Below, piece after piece: positions 6,450-13,596 of a stretch of 17,516 nt of DNA. The first letter of the stretch is position 1; the number at the start of each line of letters is the position of its first letter. Both the position numbers and the translations under genes were made by a program. The notes beneath the pieces are model-generated. The model did not search any database. It was not told the DNA's origin and was given only the letters and a program-made list of their open reading frames with translations. The stretch comes from Dehalococcoidales bacterium. Its GTDB lineage: Bacteria > Chloroflexota > Dehalococcoidia > Dehalococcoidales > UBA3254. The stretch spans positions 1 through 17,516 of the forward strand of contig JAFGOB010000123.1 of assembly GCA_016926695.1 (NCBI GenBank). The letters run 5' to 3'.

Positions 6450-6872
6450 ATGTCCGGACACAGGCGAAACGAGAAAGAAGAAGAAAAGAGAGAGAAAGAG
6501 GACGAAAAGAGAAACGAAAAGCAGATGGATGAAAAATTCCGGCGTGATCCCGTTCGGGGTATCATGCTGGCCCTCATCCTGATCTGGGGCGGTGTGGTGG
6601 CCTTTCTGGAGACCTCGCATACCGTCAAGGCCGACTGGTGGGAGGCCTGGTCCATTTTTCTGGCCGGCACCGGTGTCATACTCCTGCTTAAAGCGCTCTA
6701 CCGTCTCAGGCCGGAACACCGCCGCTCAGCAGGCGGTACGGTGATAATAGGCATCATACTACTATTCGTCGGGCTTGGCGATATAATAGGATGGGAATAT
6801 AGCTGGCCGATTATCCTGATTGCCGTAGGCCTGGTTATCGCAGGGTCTGTTTTCTTCCGCCGCAGGCGTTAG
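6450..6872 (+). CDS. Small four-helix membrane protein of unknown function
   Basis: This is a 140-residue protein. The first 35 residues are extremely charged (runs of Lys, Glu and Arg) and probably cytoplasmic. Four hydrophobic helices follow at about 36-53, 64-84, 95-113 and 117-136, and the protein ends in FFRRRR, consistent with a cytoplasmic C-terminus. The last two helices with the pattern GGTVIIGIILLFVGLGD and YSWPIILIAVGL resemble the LiaF/DUF5668-like transmembrane region. That region has repeated glycine-rich pairs of helices and is often found in envelope-stress genes. GGAGG five bases upstream supports the ATG at 6450; a second ATG overlaps at 6446 in another frame. The gene stops 2 bp from the end of the convergent GH3-like gene. 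The function is inferred only from topology. Confidence 0.7.
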   Translation: MSGHRRNEKEEEKREKEDEKRNEKQMDEKFRRDPVRGIMLALILIWGGVVAFLETSHTVKADWWEAWSIFLAGTGVILLLKALYRLRPEHRRSAGGTVIIGIILLFVGLGDIIGWEYSWPIILIAVGLVIAGSVFFRRRR

Positions 6873-6874
6873 CG

Positions 6875-8020
6875 CTACAGCCTTCCCAGGTTGAGCGTCA
6901 TGAACTCATTCCAGAGATAGGCCAGGGGAGTCCACCACTGCTCGCGCCCGATGCAGCGAAAATAGGGCGGGCGGAGTGCCCTGATGAGGTCCCCGATGCG
7001 ATATCGCACCAGGACAGGTGTGGATACTATCAGGCTTCCGTTCTCCCCGGGACGCATCTCGTGCAGCAGCTTCAGTTTTTCTCCGCACTGCACTTCAAAA
7101 AGGAAGAGGTCGTAGTTGGGTATCCAGGCCCTGCGGTCGTCCCCCTGCTGGCCGAACATTCCCTCCGTAGCCCCGTAGATCTCACGGATAGCCACATCAC
7201 CGTAGAAAGCCCTCAAGGGGGCTTCGAAGCGGGTATTAATCCCGGCCACGCTGCCCAGCGTCATGATCCTCAGTCCCTTCCAGAGCGTTTTGGGATATAC
7301 ACCGTGGGCTTTTTTCAGATAGCGGCCGAATGAAATGGCCGTGGGGGCAACGCCTCCTACCATGTTTACGTTCTGGTCCCGGCATTTCTGGTAGGCCAGC
7401 TCAAAACGCGCTTCCCAGTCCCGGACGGTCTTTCCGCCGCCCAGGGCATCGATGTCTTCCTGAACGGGCAGGGAGTGGATAGGGGTAGAGGTAGAGACAT
7501 ATTTAACATATATCCCGGAGCTGTAGCCGTATTCAACCTCTCGCTCCCCCACCTTGATTTTGCCCACCACAGCCGGAAAATTCAGGTTCAGATTGATTCC
7601 CCGGAAGATATCGAATTGCCCGCTGGTGATGGCATAGTTGATCATGGCCCGGGCGGCGCTTACCCTCATCCTTATATCCGTGGGCGTCATGGGAATGAAT
7701 TTGGGATCATCCTGGGTGGTGCCCCGCGTGATGGCCCATCCGGCCGGTTCCTCGTTCAGCAGCAGCCCCGTATTCCCCGCCATAACCTCCTGAATCAACG
7801 GCTTATATTCTTCATAGGTCATAACGGGAAAGGCCCGGCGGAAGTCCGCCAGGCCTTCGATGCCTGATGCTCCATGCTTAACGCCATACTCAGTGGCCGC
7901 GTATGTCTTCAGCAGATTATCCAGTACCTTTTCCTGGGCTTTTGCCGGGTCTGAAAGGGCTTCCTGCCAGGGCTGAACAAAGCCCTTCAACATCTGCATA
8001 ACCTGGGGTGAAGCTGCCAT
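6875..8020 (-). CDS. Short GH3-like adenylate-forming enzyme
   Basis: This 381-residue protein matches the GH3 branch of the ANL superfamily. These enzymes activate a carboxylate with ATP and in plants conjugate it to an amino acid. The ATP loop is TRGTTQDDPKFIPMT at about 98-112, the conserved YGATEG is at 262-267, and YRIGDLI is at about 350-356. It starts MAASPQVM at the ATG at 8020, because GGAGG precedes that codon by six bases; an ATG at 8047 is in frame but its codons cover this site. Plant GH3 proteins are near 550-600 residues. Here the sequence ends about 30 residues after the GDL motif with an aromatic tail (WWTPLAYLWNEF), so the mobile C-terminal domain is absent. This could be a natural short bacterial form or a truncation. 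It lies 123 bp downstream of a cupin gene on the same strand. The substrate is unknown. Confidence 0.8.
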   Translation of the reverse strand: MAASPQVMQMLKGFVQPWQEALSDPAKAQEKVLDNLLKTYAATEYGVKHGASGIEGLADFRRAFPVMTYEEYKPLIQEVMAGNTGLLLNEEPAGWAITRGTTQDDPKFIPMTPTDIRMRVSAARAMINYAITSGQFDIFRGINLNLNFPAVVGKIKVGEREVEYGYSSGIYVKYVSTSTPIHSLPVQEDIDALGGGKTVRDWEARFELAYQKCRDQNVNMVGGVAPTAISFGRYLKKAHGVYPKTLWKGLRIMTLGSVAGINTRFEAPLRAFYGDVAIREIYGATEGMFGQQGDDRRAWIPNYDLFLFEVQCGEKLKLLHEMRPGENGSLIVSTPVLVRYRIGDLIRALRPPYFRCIGREQWWTPLAYLWNEFMTLNLGRL

Positions 8021-8087
8021 AAACTCCCTCCGTGGCAAAACATTCAACCAAAAACGGTACAGGAATCAGTCCTATCCTGGAATATCC

Positions 8088-8130
8088 AAATCCTTCTCCC
8101 GTCTTCCTTTTCCAGAGAGAAGCCGGAAGT
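8088..8130 (-). repeat. Copy of a dispersed intergenic repeat
   Basis: Bases 8088-8114 are identical over 27 nt to 10994-11020, and GAAGCCGG follows within a few bases in both. The copy lies between the cupin stop and the GH3-like start. In the other copy the repeat folds into a hairpin (CTTCCTTT/AAAGGAAG). Confidence 0.6.
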
Positions 8131-8143
8131 CGCCTCACCATCG

Positions 8144-8686
8144 TCAGTGCTGGATATTGAGGCCTTTGGGCATCCGGACCTTTTTCTCCAGGCTGTCATA
8201 ACCCTCATCCAGGAACATCATATGCTCCCGCTCTTCCGGGGAGACGATCTGCGGATATGATTTTTCGGTGTGTTTGGGCTCCTGGTTGACCTGCATCAGT
8301 ATGAAAGGCCGGTCGACCCTTTTAATAGTCCAGGGGCAATGGATGAATCCGGGCGGAATATATACCACGGTAGACTGGGTAATGATGTGCTTTTCCATCT
8401 CCGGTCCCATGCAAAATTCTACTTCAGCTCCCAGGTCCATGGGATCATCGGGGTTGGTGCCGATGTGGATGATAAGCTCAGCCTCCTTATGGATATGCGG
8501 CCCATGGCGCATCTGGTCCCAGGAGGTCACCCCGGGCATGTCAGGGACCCTGGGCACCCAGTGAATCACGTAGCTATTGCTGCCCTTGATGATATCGCCA
8601 TCCAGGGAGGCAATGACAGCTCTTCTTTCATCCACACCGGGCGGGAGCCCCGAAAAAAAATATTTTCCGTATTTCGTTTCAGCCAT
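8144..8686 (-). CDS. Cupin-domain protein (paralogue of the gene at 1439-1843)
   Basis: This is a 180-residue single-domain cupin. Motif 1 is HIHKEAE (H64, H66, E70) and motif 2 is PPGFIH (P112, G113, H116), giving the usual three-His/one-Glu metal site. The segment between (GTNPDDPMDLGAEVEF, about 76-91) and the following GPEMEKH are nearly the same as in the first cupin, so the two are clear paralogues. It has about 45 extra C-terminal residues beyond the cupin barrel (from EPKHTEKSY). The ATG is preceded by AAGGAGAG. It probably forms an operon with the GH3-like gene 123 bp downstream, suggesting a shared carboxylate or aromatic substrate, but this is inference. No export signal is seen. 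Confidence 0.85.
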   Translation of the reverse strand: MAETKYGKYFFSGLPPGVDERRAVIASLDGDIIKGSNSYVIHWVPRVPDMPGVTSWDQMRHGPHIHKEAELIIHIGTNPDDPMDLGAEVEFCMGPEMEKHIITQSTVVYIPPGFIHCPWTIKRVDRPFILMQVNQEPKHTEKSYPQIVSPEEREHMMFLDEGYDSLEKKVRMPKGLNIQH

Positions 8687-8753
8687 ATTTCTCTCCTTGA
8701 GTTTATTAACTTCCCTGCAAATCCGGAAGCGTTTCTTTTATATGAACATGAGG

Positions 8754-8800
8754 AAAAAAAGGATATCCGGAAATTCCTGTCCGCTACAGCGAATATCCGG
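8754..8800 (-). terminator. Candidate terminator after the trp operon
   Basis: On the minus strand, GGATAT near 8798 and ATATCC at 8766-8761 can enclose small stems (CGC-tgta-GCG), followed at once by T7 (8760-8754). A stem-loop followed by a U-run suits an intrinsic terminator for transcripts coming from trpA. The loop is long and the pairing partly alternative, so this is tentative. Confidence 0.35.
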
Positions 8801-8880
8801 TATATTGATATATCTGGTATACCAATACCAGCTGGTATACCGATACCAGCCGGTATACCGATACCAGCCGGTATACTCAA
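8799..8880. repeat. 18-bp palindromic tandem repeat array
   Basis: The unit GGTATACCGATACCAGCC occurs at 8834-8851 and 8852-8869. A variant (GGTATACCAATACCAGCT) is at 8816-8833, a degenerate unit at 8799-8815 and a partial one at 8870-8880. Each unit contains the perfect palindrome GGTATACC and joins the next through CCAGCYGG, so the array is a ladder of dyads. It lies between trpA and the cupin gene, upstream of the cupin start. Confidence 0.85.
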
Positions 8881-8881
8881 A

Positions 8882-8905
8882 CCGCCGGTATGTTTATACC
8901 GGTGG
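8882..8905. repeat. Inverted repeat next to the tandem array
   Basis: CCGCCGGTAT (8882-8891) and ATACCGGTGG (8896-8905) pair with one mismatch around a 4-nt loop. It shares the GGTAT/ATACC core with the array. It starts 72 bp beyond the trpA stop; no U-run follows. Confidence 0.6.
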
Positions 8906-8976
8906 AATTGATTGTGTTCGATTATACATCTTAATATCGAAGACAGTCAATCCGTCCGGCACCGGCGGCAGCTTGA

Positions 8977-9753
8977 TCAGGAGTCTATAGCTGTTCTCAG
9001 TGCACTGGTAAAGGTTTGCAGGCTGCTGAGGGTTTGGTCCTCTTTCATCAACTGGACCAGCCGGCTGCCAACGATTACGCCGTCCGCCAGTTTCGAAACC
9101 TGTGCGGCCTGCTCCGGGCTGGAAATACCGAAGCCGACGCAGAGCGGCAGGGAGGAATATTTCCTTACGCGACCGATGAAGGCCTCCGTACCCGCCGGGA
9201 GGCTATTCCTGGCCCCGGTAACACCGGCCACGGAGACCAGGTAAATGAAGCCGCGCGATTTTGCCGCTACCAGGCGTATTCTTTCTTCCGTGCTGGTGGG
9301 GGCCAGCAGGTAGACCAGGTCGATGCCGTTGGCGGCGGAGGCCTCTTCGAGGACCAGACCCTCCTCCGGCGGAAGATCGGGGACTATCAGCCCGTCAATT
9401 CCGGACTTATGGCAGTCCCGGCAAAACCTGTCCTCTCCATAGCTCATGACCGGATTATAGTATGTCATGAATACCAGGGGGACTTCCGTTTTCTCTCTTA
9501 TCCGGGAAGCTGTCTCAATACAAAAAGAAGGAGTTACACCATTCAGCAGCGCACGGTAGCTGGACTCCTGGATGGTAGCGCCATCCGCCAGCGGGTCGGA
9601 GAAGGGGATGCCCAGCTCAACGATATCCGCCCCGCTGGCTGCCAGGAGCGGTACCGCCTCCAGCGTTGTTTCCGGTCTGGGATACCCCGTGGTGACATAG
9701 GGGATCAAGGCTTTATGTCCTTTCCTGTTAAATATCTCAGAGATACGGCCCAT
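8977..9753 (-). CDS. trpA: Tryptophan synthase alpha subunit
   Basis: The 258-residue TIM barrel cleaves indole-3-glycerol phosphate to indole and glyceraldehyde 3-phosphate, with indole passing to TrpB. It shows YVTTGYP (19-25), VELGIPFSDPLADG (45-58) with the catalytic Glu46 and Asp57, and the loop region VSVAGVTGAR (about 173-182). The C-terminal phosphate-binding site is GFGISSPEQ (197-205) with GVIVGSRLV (215-223). The ATG overlaps the trpB stop by one base (TAATG), and GGAGG lies inside the trpB end, so the two are translationally coupled. It is the last gene of the trp operon; hairpins and the 18-bp array follow. Confidence 0.97.
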   Translation of the reverse strand: MGRISEIFNRKGHKALIPYVTTGYPRPETTLEAVPLLAASGADIVELGIPFSDPLADGATIQESSYRALLNGVTPSFCIETASRIREKTEVPLVFMTYYNPVMSYGEDRFCRDCHKSGIDGLIVPDLPPEEGLVLEEASAANGIDLVYLLAPTSTEERIRLVAAKSRGFIYLVSVAGVTGARNSLPAGTEAFIGRVRKYSSLPLCVGFGISSPEQAAQVSKLADGVIVGSRLVQLMKEDQTLSSLQTFTSALRTAIDS

Positions 9754-10937
9754 TATTGCACCTCCAGTGCTTTCATCACGATTTGCAGGTCCTTGTCTCC
9801 CCTTCCGGACAGGTTGACCAGGACGGTCTGATCACTACTCATCGAGGCGGCGATCCCAGCCGTCCGGGCCAGGGCATGAGATGATTCCAGGGCCGGAATG
9901 ATGCCCTCCATACGGCAGAGATCCTTGAATCCTTCCATGGCTTCCTGGTCGGTGACGCTGACGTAGTTGACCCTGCCGCTTTCTTTCAAATAGGAATGTT
10001 CAGGCCCGACTCCCGGATAGTCCAGCCCGGCTGAAATGCTGTAGGTCTCCGTGATCTGGCCGTGCTCATCCTGAAGGAGAAACGACCTGGCCCCGTGCAG
10101 AACACCCGGCTTGCCGGCTAAAAGAGCGGCCGCGTGCTGTCCCGAGTCCAGACCCTTTCCTCCTGCCTGGACGCCGGTTAAACGGACTTCCTTATCTTCC
10201 AGGAAAGCGGAAAAGATACCCATTGAGTTGCTCCCACCGCCCACGCAGGCCACCACATGACCGGGCAGCTTGCCGGTCTGTTCGATCATCTGCCTCCTGG
10301 CTTCCTTTCCGATGACCGACTGGAAATTCCTGACCAGGGAAGGATAGGGATGAGGCCCGACTACGGAGCCGAGAAGGTAATGCGTGGTCTCACAGTTGGT
10401 GACCCAGTCGCGAATGGCCTCGTTAATGGCATCCTTCAGGGTGCGGCTTCCGCTGGTGACCGGCACGACCCTGGCCCCGAGCAATTTCATGCGGAAAACG
10501 TTCGGCTCCTGCCGGCGTATGTCCTCTTCTCCCATATATATAATGCACTCCATTCCCAGCAGGGCGCAGACGGCTGCTGTAGCTACACCGTGCTGTCCGG
10601 CGCCGGTCTCAGCGATGACACGCTTCTTACCCATTTTTTTCGCCAGCAAACCCTGGCCCAGGGCATTATTGATCTTGTGCGCCCCGGTGTGTGCCAGGTC
10701 CTCCCTTTTCAGATAAATAGCGGCCCCGCCGTACAGCCGGGAAAGCCTCTCAGCCTTAAAAAGGGGAGTGGGCCGCCCTATATAATCCCTGGCAAGTGCA
10801 TCAAACTCGCCCCAGAAGCGGGTATCGTTTTCAAGGGAGCGGTAATACCTGAACAGCTCATCCAGCGCGGGAATCAATGTCTCCGGCACGAACCTTCCCC
10901 CGTATTCTCCAAAATAACCTCTCTGATCAGCTAACAT
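9753..10937 (-). CDS. trpB: Tryptophan synthase beta subunit
   Basis: The 394-residue PLP enzyme condenses indole with serine to give tryptophan. The start region [21 protein letters not shown] is classical TrpB1. The PLP lysine is K88 in HTGAHKINN (83-91), and the catalytic Glu is E110 in [15 protein letters not shown] (54-59) and the phosphate-binding GGGSNS (about 233-238) are intact. The ATG at 10937 is chosen because GGAGG lies seven bases upstream. The frame is open to 11075, but that part contains a dispersed repeat and overlaps aroF. The 134-bp gap to aroF is the largest in the operon. Confidence 0.97.
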   Translation of the reverse strand: MLADQRGYFGEYGGRFVPETLIPALDELFRYYRSLENDTRFWGEFDALARDYIGRPTPLFKAERLSRLYGGAAIYLKREDLAHTGAHKINNALGQGLLAKKMGKKRVIAETGAGQHGVATAAVCALLGMECIIYMGEEDIRRQEPNVFRMKLLGARVVPVTSGSRTLKDAINEAIRDWVTNCETTHYLLGSVVGPHPYPSLVRNFQSVIGKEARRQMIEQTGKLPGHVVACVGGGSNSMGIFSAFLEDKEVRLTGVQAGGKGLDSGQHAAALLAGKPGVLHGARSFLLQDEHGQITETYSISAGLDYPGVGPEHSYLKESGRVNYVSVTDQEAMEGFKDLCRMEGIIPALESSHALARTAGIAASMSSDQTVLVNLSGRGDKDLQIVMKALEVQ

Positions 10938-10961
10938 GGCTAAACCTCCATCGGGTTTATT

Positions 10962-10978
10962 TAAAACATAATGTTTTA
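10962..10978. repeat. 17-bp palindrome just upstream of trpB
   Basis: TAAAACAT (10962-10969) and ATGTTTTA (10971-10978) are perfect inverted repeats around a single A, 25 bp ahead of the trpB ATG. It may be an operator or a small hairpin near the ribosome site. Confidence 0.45.
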
Positions 10979-10993
10979 GTTGAAGCCCCTCCA

Positions 10994-11060
10994 AAATCCT
11001 TCTCCCGTCTTCCTTTTCCAAAGGAAGAAGCCGGTGTTGCCGTTGAAAAAGGCACCTGAC
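10994..11060 (-). repeat. Longest copy of the dispersed intergenic repeat
   Basis: This 67-bp stretch between aroF and trpB shares 27 identical bases (10994-11020) with 8088-8114. It also shares GTCAGGTGCCTTTTTC and a following AAGGAAGACGG block with the shortened copy at 6166-6210. It contains a stem CTTCCTTT/AAAGGAAG with a 3-nt loop. Confidence 0.6.
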
Positions 11061-11071
11061 TCGTCTCCCTG

Positions 11072-12067
11072 TCATGACGCCAGCCTGTCTATTTCCTTCA
11101 TCAGGTCACGGAACTGCTCCAGGAACAGCGACTGTCTTCCATCCGATATCGCGTGAACGGGGTCGTGATGCACCTCCACGATCAAGCCGTCCGCCCCCGC
11201 AGCTATGGCCGCTTTGGAAAGAGGCATCACGAACTCCCTTTTTCCCGCGGCATGGCTGGGGTCCACCAGGACGGGCAAATGACTGACTTCCTTGATGGCG
11301 GGAATGGCGCTTATATCCAGCGTATTGCGGGTATTATCCACAAAGGTGCGGATGCCCCGCTCGCACAGGATAATGCGGCTGTTGCCCTCGGACATGATAT
11401 ATTCGGCGGACATCAGCAGCTCTTCGATAGTGGCGGCAAAACCGCGTTTAAGCAGTATGGGACGCCTGGTATGCCCGGCCTTTTTCAGCAGGGCGTAGTT
11501 TTGCATATTGCGGGCGCCGATCTGGATGATATCGGCGGACTGCTCCACCAGCTCGATATTGCTTGTATCCGTCGCCTCGGTCACTATCAGCAGGCCGGTC
11601 TCCCGGCGCACCTTTTCCAGGATTCTCAGCCCTTCCTTTTCAAGTCCCTGGAAACTGTAAGGCGAGGTGCGGGGTTTATAGGCGCCGCCCCTGAAGATGC
11701 TCGCTCCGTTCTTTTTAACGCTTTCAGCAATGGTAATGGCCTGTCCCTCGCTCTCAACGGCACAGGGCCCGGCCATGACGACCGGTTTTTTTTCGCCGAT
11801 TTCTATATCTCCCAGTTTTACCGTCGAAGACTGTGTATGCGTCTCCCTGCTTACCAGCTTATAGGGCCTGGTCACTCGCAGGGTCTCCTTGACACCTTCC
11901 AGCGAAAGGAGCTGTGAGTCCTCCACGAAACCCTGGTTACCCACTATACATACGGCCGTTCTCTGCGCCCCGGGAATGGGAATTCCGCGGTATCCCAGGC
12001 TTTCAACATGCCGGATCACGGCCTGTACCTGTTCCCCGGAAGCATCATTTTTCATTATCACCAGCAT
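11072..12067 (-). CDS. aroF: 3-deoxy-7-phosphoheptulonate (DAHP) synthase, type I-beta with N-terminal regulatory domain
   Basis: This 331-residue enzyme condenses phosphoenolpyruvate and erythrose 4-phosphate, the first step of the shikimate pathway. Residues 1-70 form a ferredoxin/ACT-like domain as in the Thermotoga-type enzyme. The barrel holds GPCAVES (100-106), [16 protein letters not shown] (126-141), DPSHAAGKR (269-277) and IVEVHHDP (296-303). The expected metal ligands C102, H272, E298 and D309 are all present. Members with this N-terminal domain are usually feedback-inhibited by tyrosine or phenylalanine. It sits between trpF and trpB, so its mRNA is governed by the Trp T-box. GAGGGAG eight bases upstream supports the ATG. 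Confidence 0.95.
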   Translation of the reverse strand: MLVIMKNDASGEQVQAVIRHVESLGYRGIPIPGAQRTAVCIVGNQGFVEDSQLLSLEGVKETLRVTRPYKLVSRETHTQSSTVKLGDIEIGEKKPVVMAGPCAVESEGQAITIAESVKKNGASIFRGGAYKPRTSPYSFQGLEKEGLRILEKVRRETGLLIVTEATDTSNIELVEQSADIIQIGARNMQNYALLKKAGHTRRPILLKRGFAATIEELLMSAEYIMSEGNSRIILCERGIRTFVDNTRNTLDISAIPAIKEVSHLPVLVDPSHAAGKREFVMPLSKAAIAAGADGLIVEVHHDPVHAISDGRQSLFLEQFRDLMKEIDRLAS

Positions 12068-12114
12068 CAGTTATTCTCCCTCTATATATATCCCGAACAT
12101 AATCAATCAAATCC

Positions 12115-12141
12115 GTGCGGGGGCAAATCCCGCCACCGCAC
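12115..12141. repeat. Hairpin between trpF and aroF
   Basis: GTGCGGGGGC and GCCACCGCAC-type arms form a 10-bp stem with one mismatch around a 7-nt loop. It lies in the 105-bp gap of the operon. No U-run follows, so an mRNA-processing or stability role is more likely than termination. Confidence 0.4.
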
Positions 12142-12172
12142 TTACATATTTATCATTTACAGGTCCACAGCA

Positions 12173-12823
12173 TTAACCTTCATCAGCTTTCGCATTGCGT
12201 ATAAATTCCCTTATTTTGGCCGGGTCCTTGCTGCCCGCGCTCTCCACCCCCGAGGAGACGTCCACACCCCAGGGCCGCACTTCTCTGACCACCCCGCTCA
12301 CATTCCCGCAGTCCAGTCCTCCGGCGACCATTACCGGGTACCTGGCGGCCGCCGTTTTGGCCAGGCTGTGGTTGAAGGTCCGTCCGGTACCTCCGTACTG
12401 TCCCGCAATCCCGGTATCCAGCAGGAAGACCAGCCTTTCAGCCAACAAGAAGGCCCAGTCCTGCTCCATTTCCTTAATAAGGCTTCCGGCGGTACTGCCG
12501 GCGGAAACGTGCAGGGTCCTGAAAAGGGGCAGCCTGATATCCCGGCAGTAGTCCCGGTCCTCATCGCCGCTAAGCTGGACCCTCTTCAGCCCGCAGAAAG
12601 CGGCTATATCATTGACCTCGCCGGCGGGCGCATTGACAAACACGCCCACCGCTTCAGGGGGATTCTCCAGCGAGCGCAGAGCCGCTGTAATCTCCGCCGC
12701 CTGCTCCGCCGTCACTCTGCGCCGGCTGGGAGCGAACATCAGGCCGATGAAGTCCGCCCCTTCGGCGGCGGCGCATAAAGCCTGCTCAGGTCCCGTTATC
12801 CCGCAGATCTTGACCTTAGTCAT
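12173..12823 (-). CDS. trpF: Phosphoribosylanthranilate isomerase
   Basis: The 216-residue TIM barrel isomerises N-(5-phosphoribosyl)anthranilate to CdRP. It begins MTKVKICGIT with the catalytic Cys7. The general acid is D136 in LLDT, followed by the phosphate loop GGTGRTF (144-150), VAGGL (166-170) and VDVSSGVE (187-194). The segment VQLSG (82-86) replaces the common VQLHG, a small deviation. The ATG at 12823 overlaps the trpC stop as ATGA, with GAGGG just upstream. The frame is open to 12901, but that part overlaps trpC coding sequence. The gene is read with the rest of the trp operon. Confidence 0.95.
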   Translation of the reverse strand: MTKVKICGITGPEQALCAAAEGADFIGLMFAPSRRRVTAEQAAEITAALRSLENPPEAVGVFVNAPAGEVNDIAAFCGLKRVQLSGDEDRDYCRDIRLPLFRTLHVSAGSTAGSLIKEMEQDWAFLLAERLVFLLDTGIAGQYGGTGRTFNHSLAKTAAARYPVMVAGGLDCGNVSGVVREVRPWGVDVSSGVESAGSKDPAKIREFIRNAKADEG

Positions 12824-13596
12824 AGCAGTTCCCTCATTTTTGCGGCAATATCCCCCGAAGCCACCAGGGATTCTCCAACCAGGGCGGCGTTCACCTTCCA
12901 TTCCTGAAGTTTTTGTATATCGCCGCGGTCCTTAATCCCGCTTTCGCTGACCACTATCCTGTCCGCAGATATCAGCGGGCGCAGCCGCCGGGTAGTATCG
13001 ATGTTCACCGAAAAGGTGCGCAGGTCCCGGTTGTTGATGCCGATAATTTCGGCGCCGCTCTCAAGTGCCCTCTCCACCTCGTTTTCGTCATGCACCTCCA
13101 CCAGGCAGCGCATTTTCAGCCGCCGGCTTATCTTCAGCAGAGAGGAAAGCTCAGCAGCCGGTAGAATAGCCGTAATCAGCAGCAGCGCATCCGCCCCGCA
13201 GGCCCTCGACTCATACACCTGGTAGGGATCGAAGATGAAGTCCTTCCTGAGCAAAGGAGGGCGTTCGTTTCCCAGGGCGGCATGTATACGGCTGAGATAT
13301 CCGGTGCTACCCTGGAAAAATTTGTTGTCCGTCAGCACCGAGATAGCCGCCGCCCCGTTGGCGGCATACTGCCGTGCGATTTCCAGGGGATCGAAGTCCC
13401 GGCAGATCAGACCCTTCGAGGGTGAGGCCTTCTTGACCTCGGCGATCAGGCGGACACGATCACCGGACAGGGCCTCCGCCAGGTCCAGGGGAGGCGCCAT
13501 GGATGATGAAAGCTGAAGCATTTTTTCCAGCGGGACAGCTTTCTTCCTTTCTTCCAGCTCCTGCCGGCTGTTAGCGACTATCTCGTCCAGAATCAT
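12820..13596 (-). CDS. trpC: Indole-3-glycerol phosphate synthase
   Basis: The 258-residue TIM barrel closes the indole ring, converting CdRP to indole-3-glycerol phosphate. It contains IAEVKKASPSKG (51-62), LLRKDFIFDPYQV (115-127), LVEVHDENE (165-173), INNRDL (187-192), SESGI (217-221) and ALVGESLV (238-245), all classical. The start overlaps the end of trpD by 26 bases and has AAGGAG nearby; the end overlaps trpF as ATGA. This is a stand-alone TrpC, not fused to TrpF as in enterobacteria. Confidence 0.97.
   Translation of the reverse strand: MILDEIVANSRQELEERKKAVPLEKMLQLSSSMAPPLDLAEALSGDRVRLIAEVKKASPSKGLICRDFDPLEIARQYAANGAAAISVLTDNKFFQGSTGYLSRIHAALGNERPPLLRKDFIFDPYQVYESRACGADALLLITAILPAAELSSLLKISRRLKMRCLVEVHDENEVERALESGAEIIGINNRDLRTFSVNIDTTRRLRPLISADRIVVSESGIKDRGDIQKLQEWKVNAALVGESLVASGDIAAKMRELL

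Noticed and set aside
6189..6719. 176-residue minus-strand frame opposite the membrane-protein gene
   Set aside because: It is antisense to a gene with a good ribosome site and predicted helices, and is rich in Phe/Leu/Ser from the reversed Lys/Glu codons.
8799..8880. CRISPR array
   Set aside because: The units are contiguous with no spacers and no cas genes are near.
8566..8911. Open frames with repeating peptides (Ile-Pro-Ala-Gly-Ile, Tyr-Arg-Tyr-Gln-Pro-Val) across 8800-8880
   Set aside because: They arise because the DNA unit is 18 bp, a multiple of three, so several frames repeat; no start site or homology supports translation.
10938..11075. N-terminal extension of trpB to 11075
   Set aside because: It consists of the dispersed repeat and a palindrome, overlaps aroF, and a clear GGAGG precedes the ATG at 10937.
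12115..12141. Resemblance of the trpF-aroF gap to the 3' end of a tRNA (GCAAATCCCGCCACCGCA)
   Set aside because: No acceptor, D or anticodon arm precedes it and the TTC of the T loop is missing.
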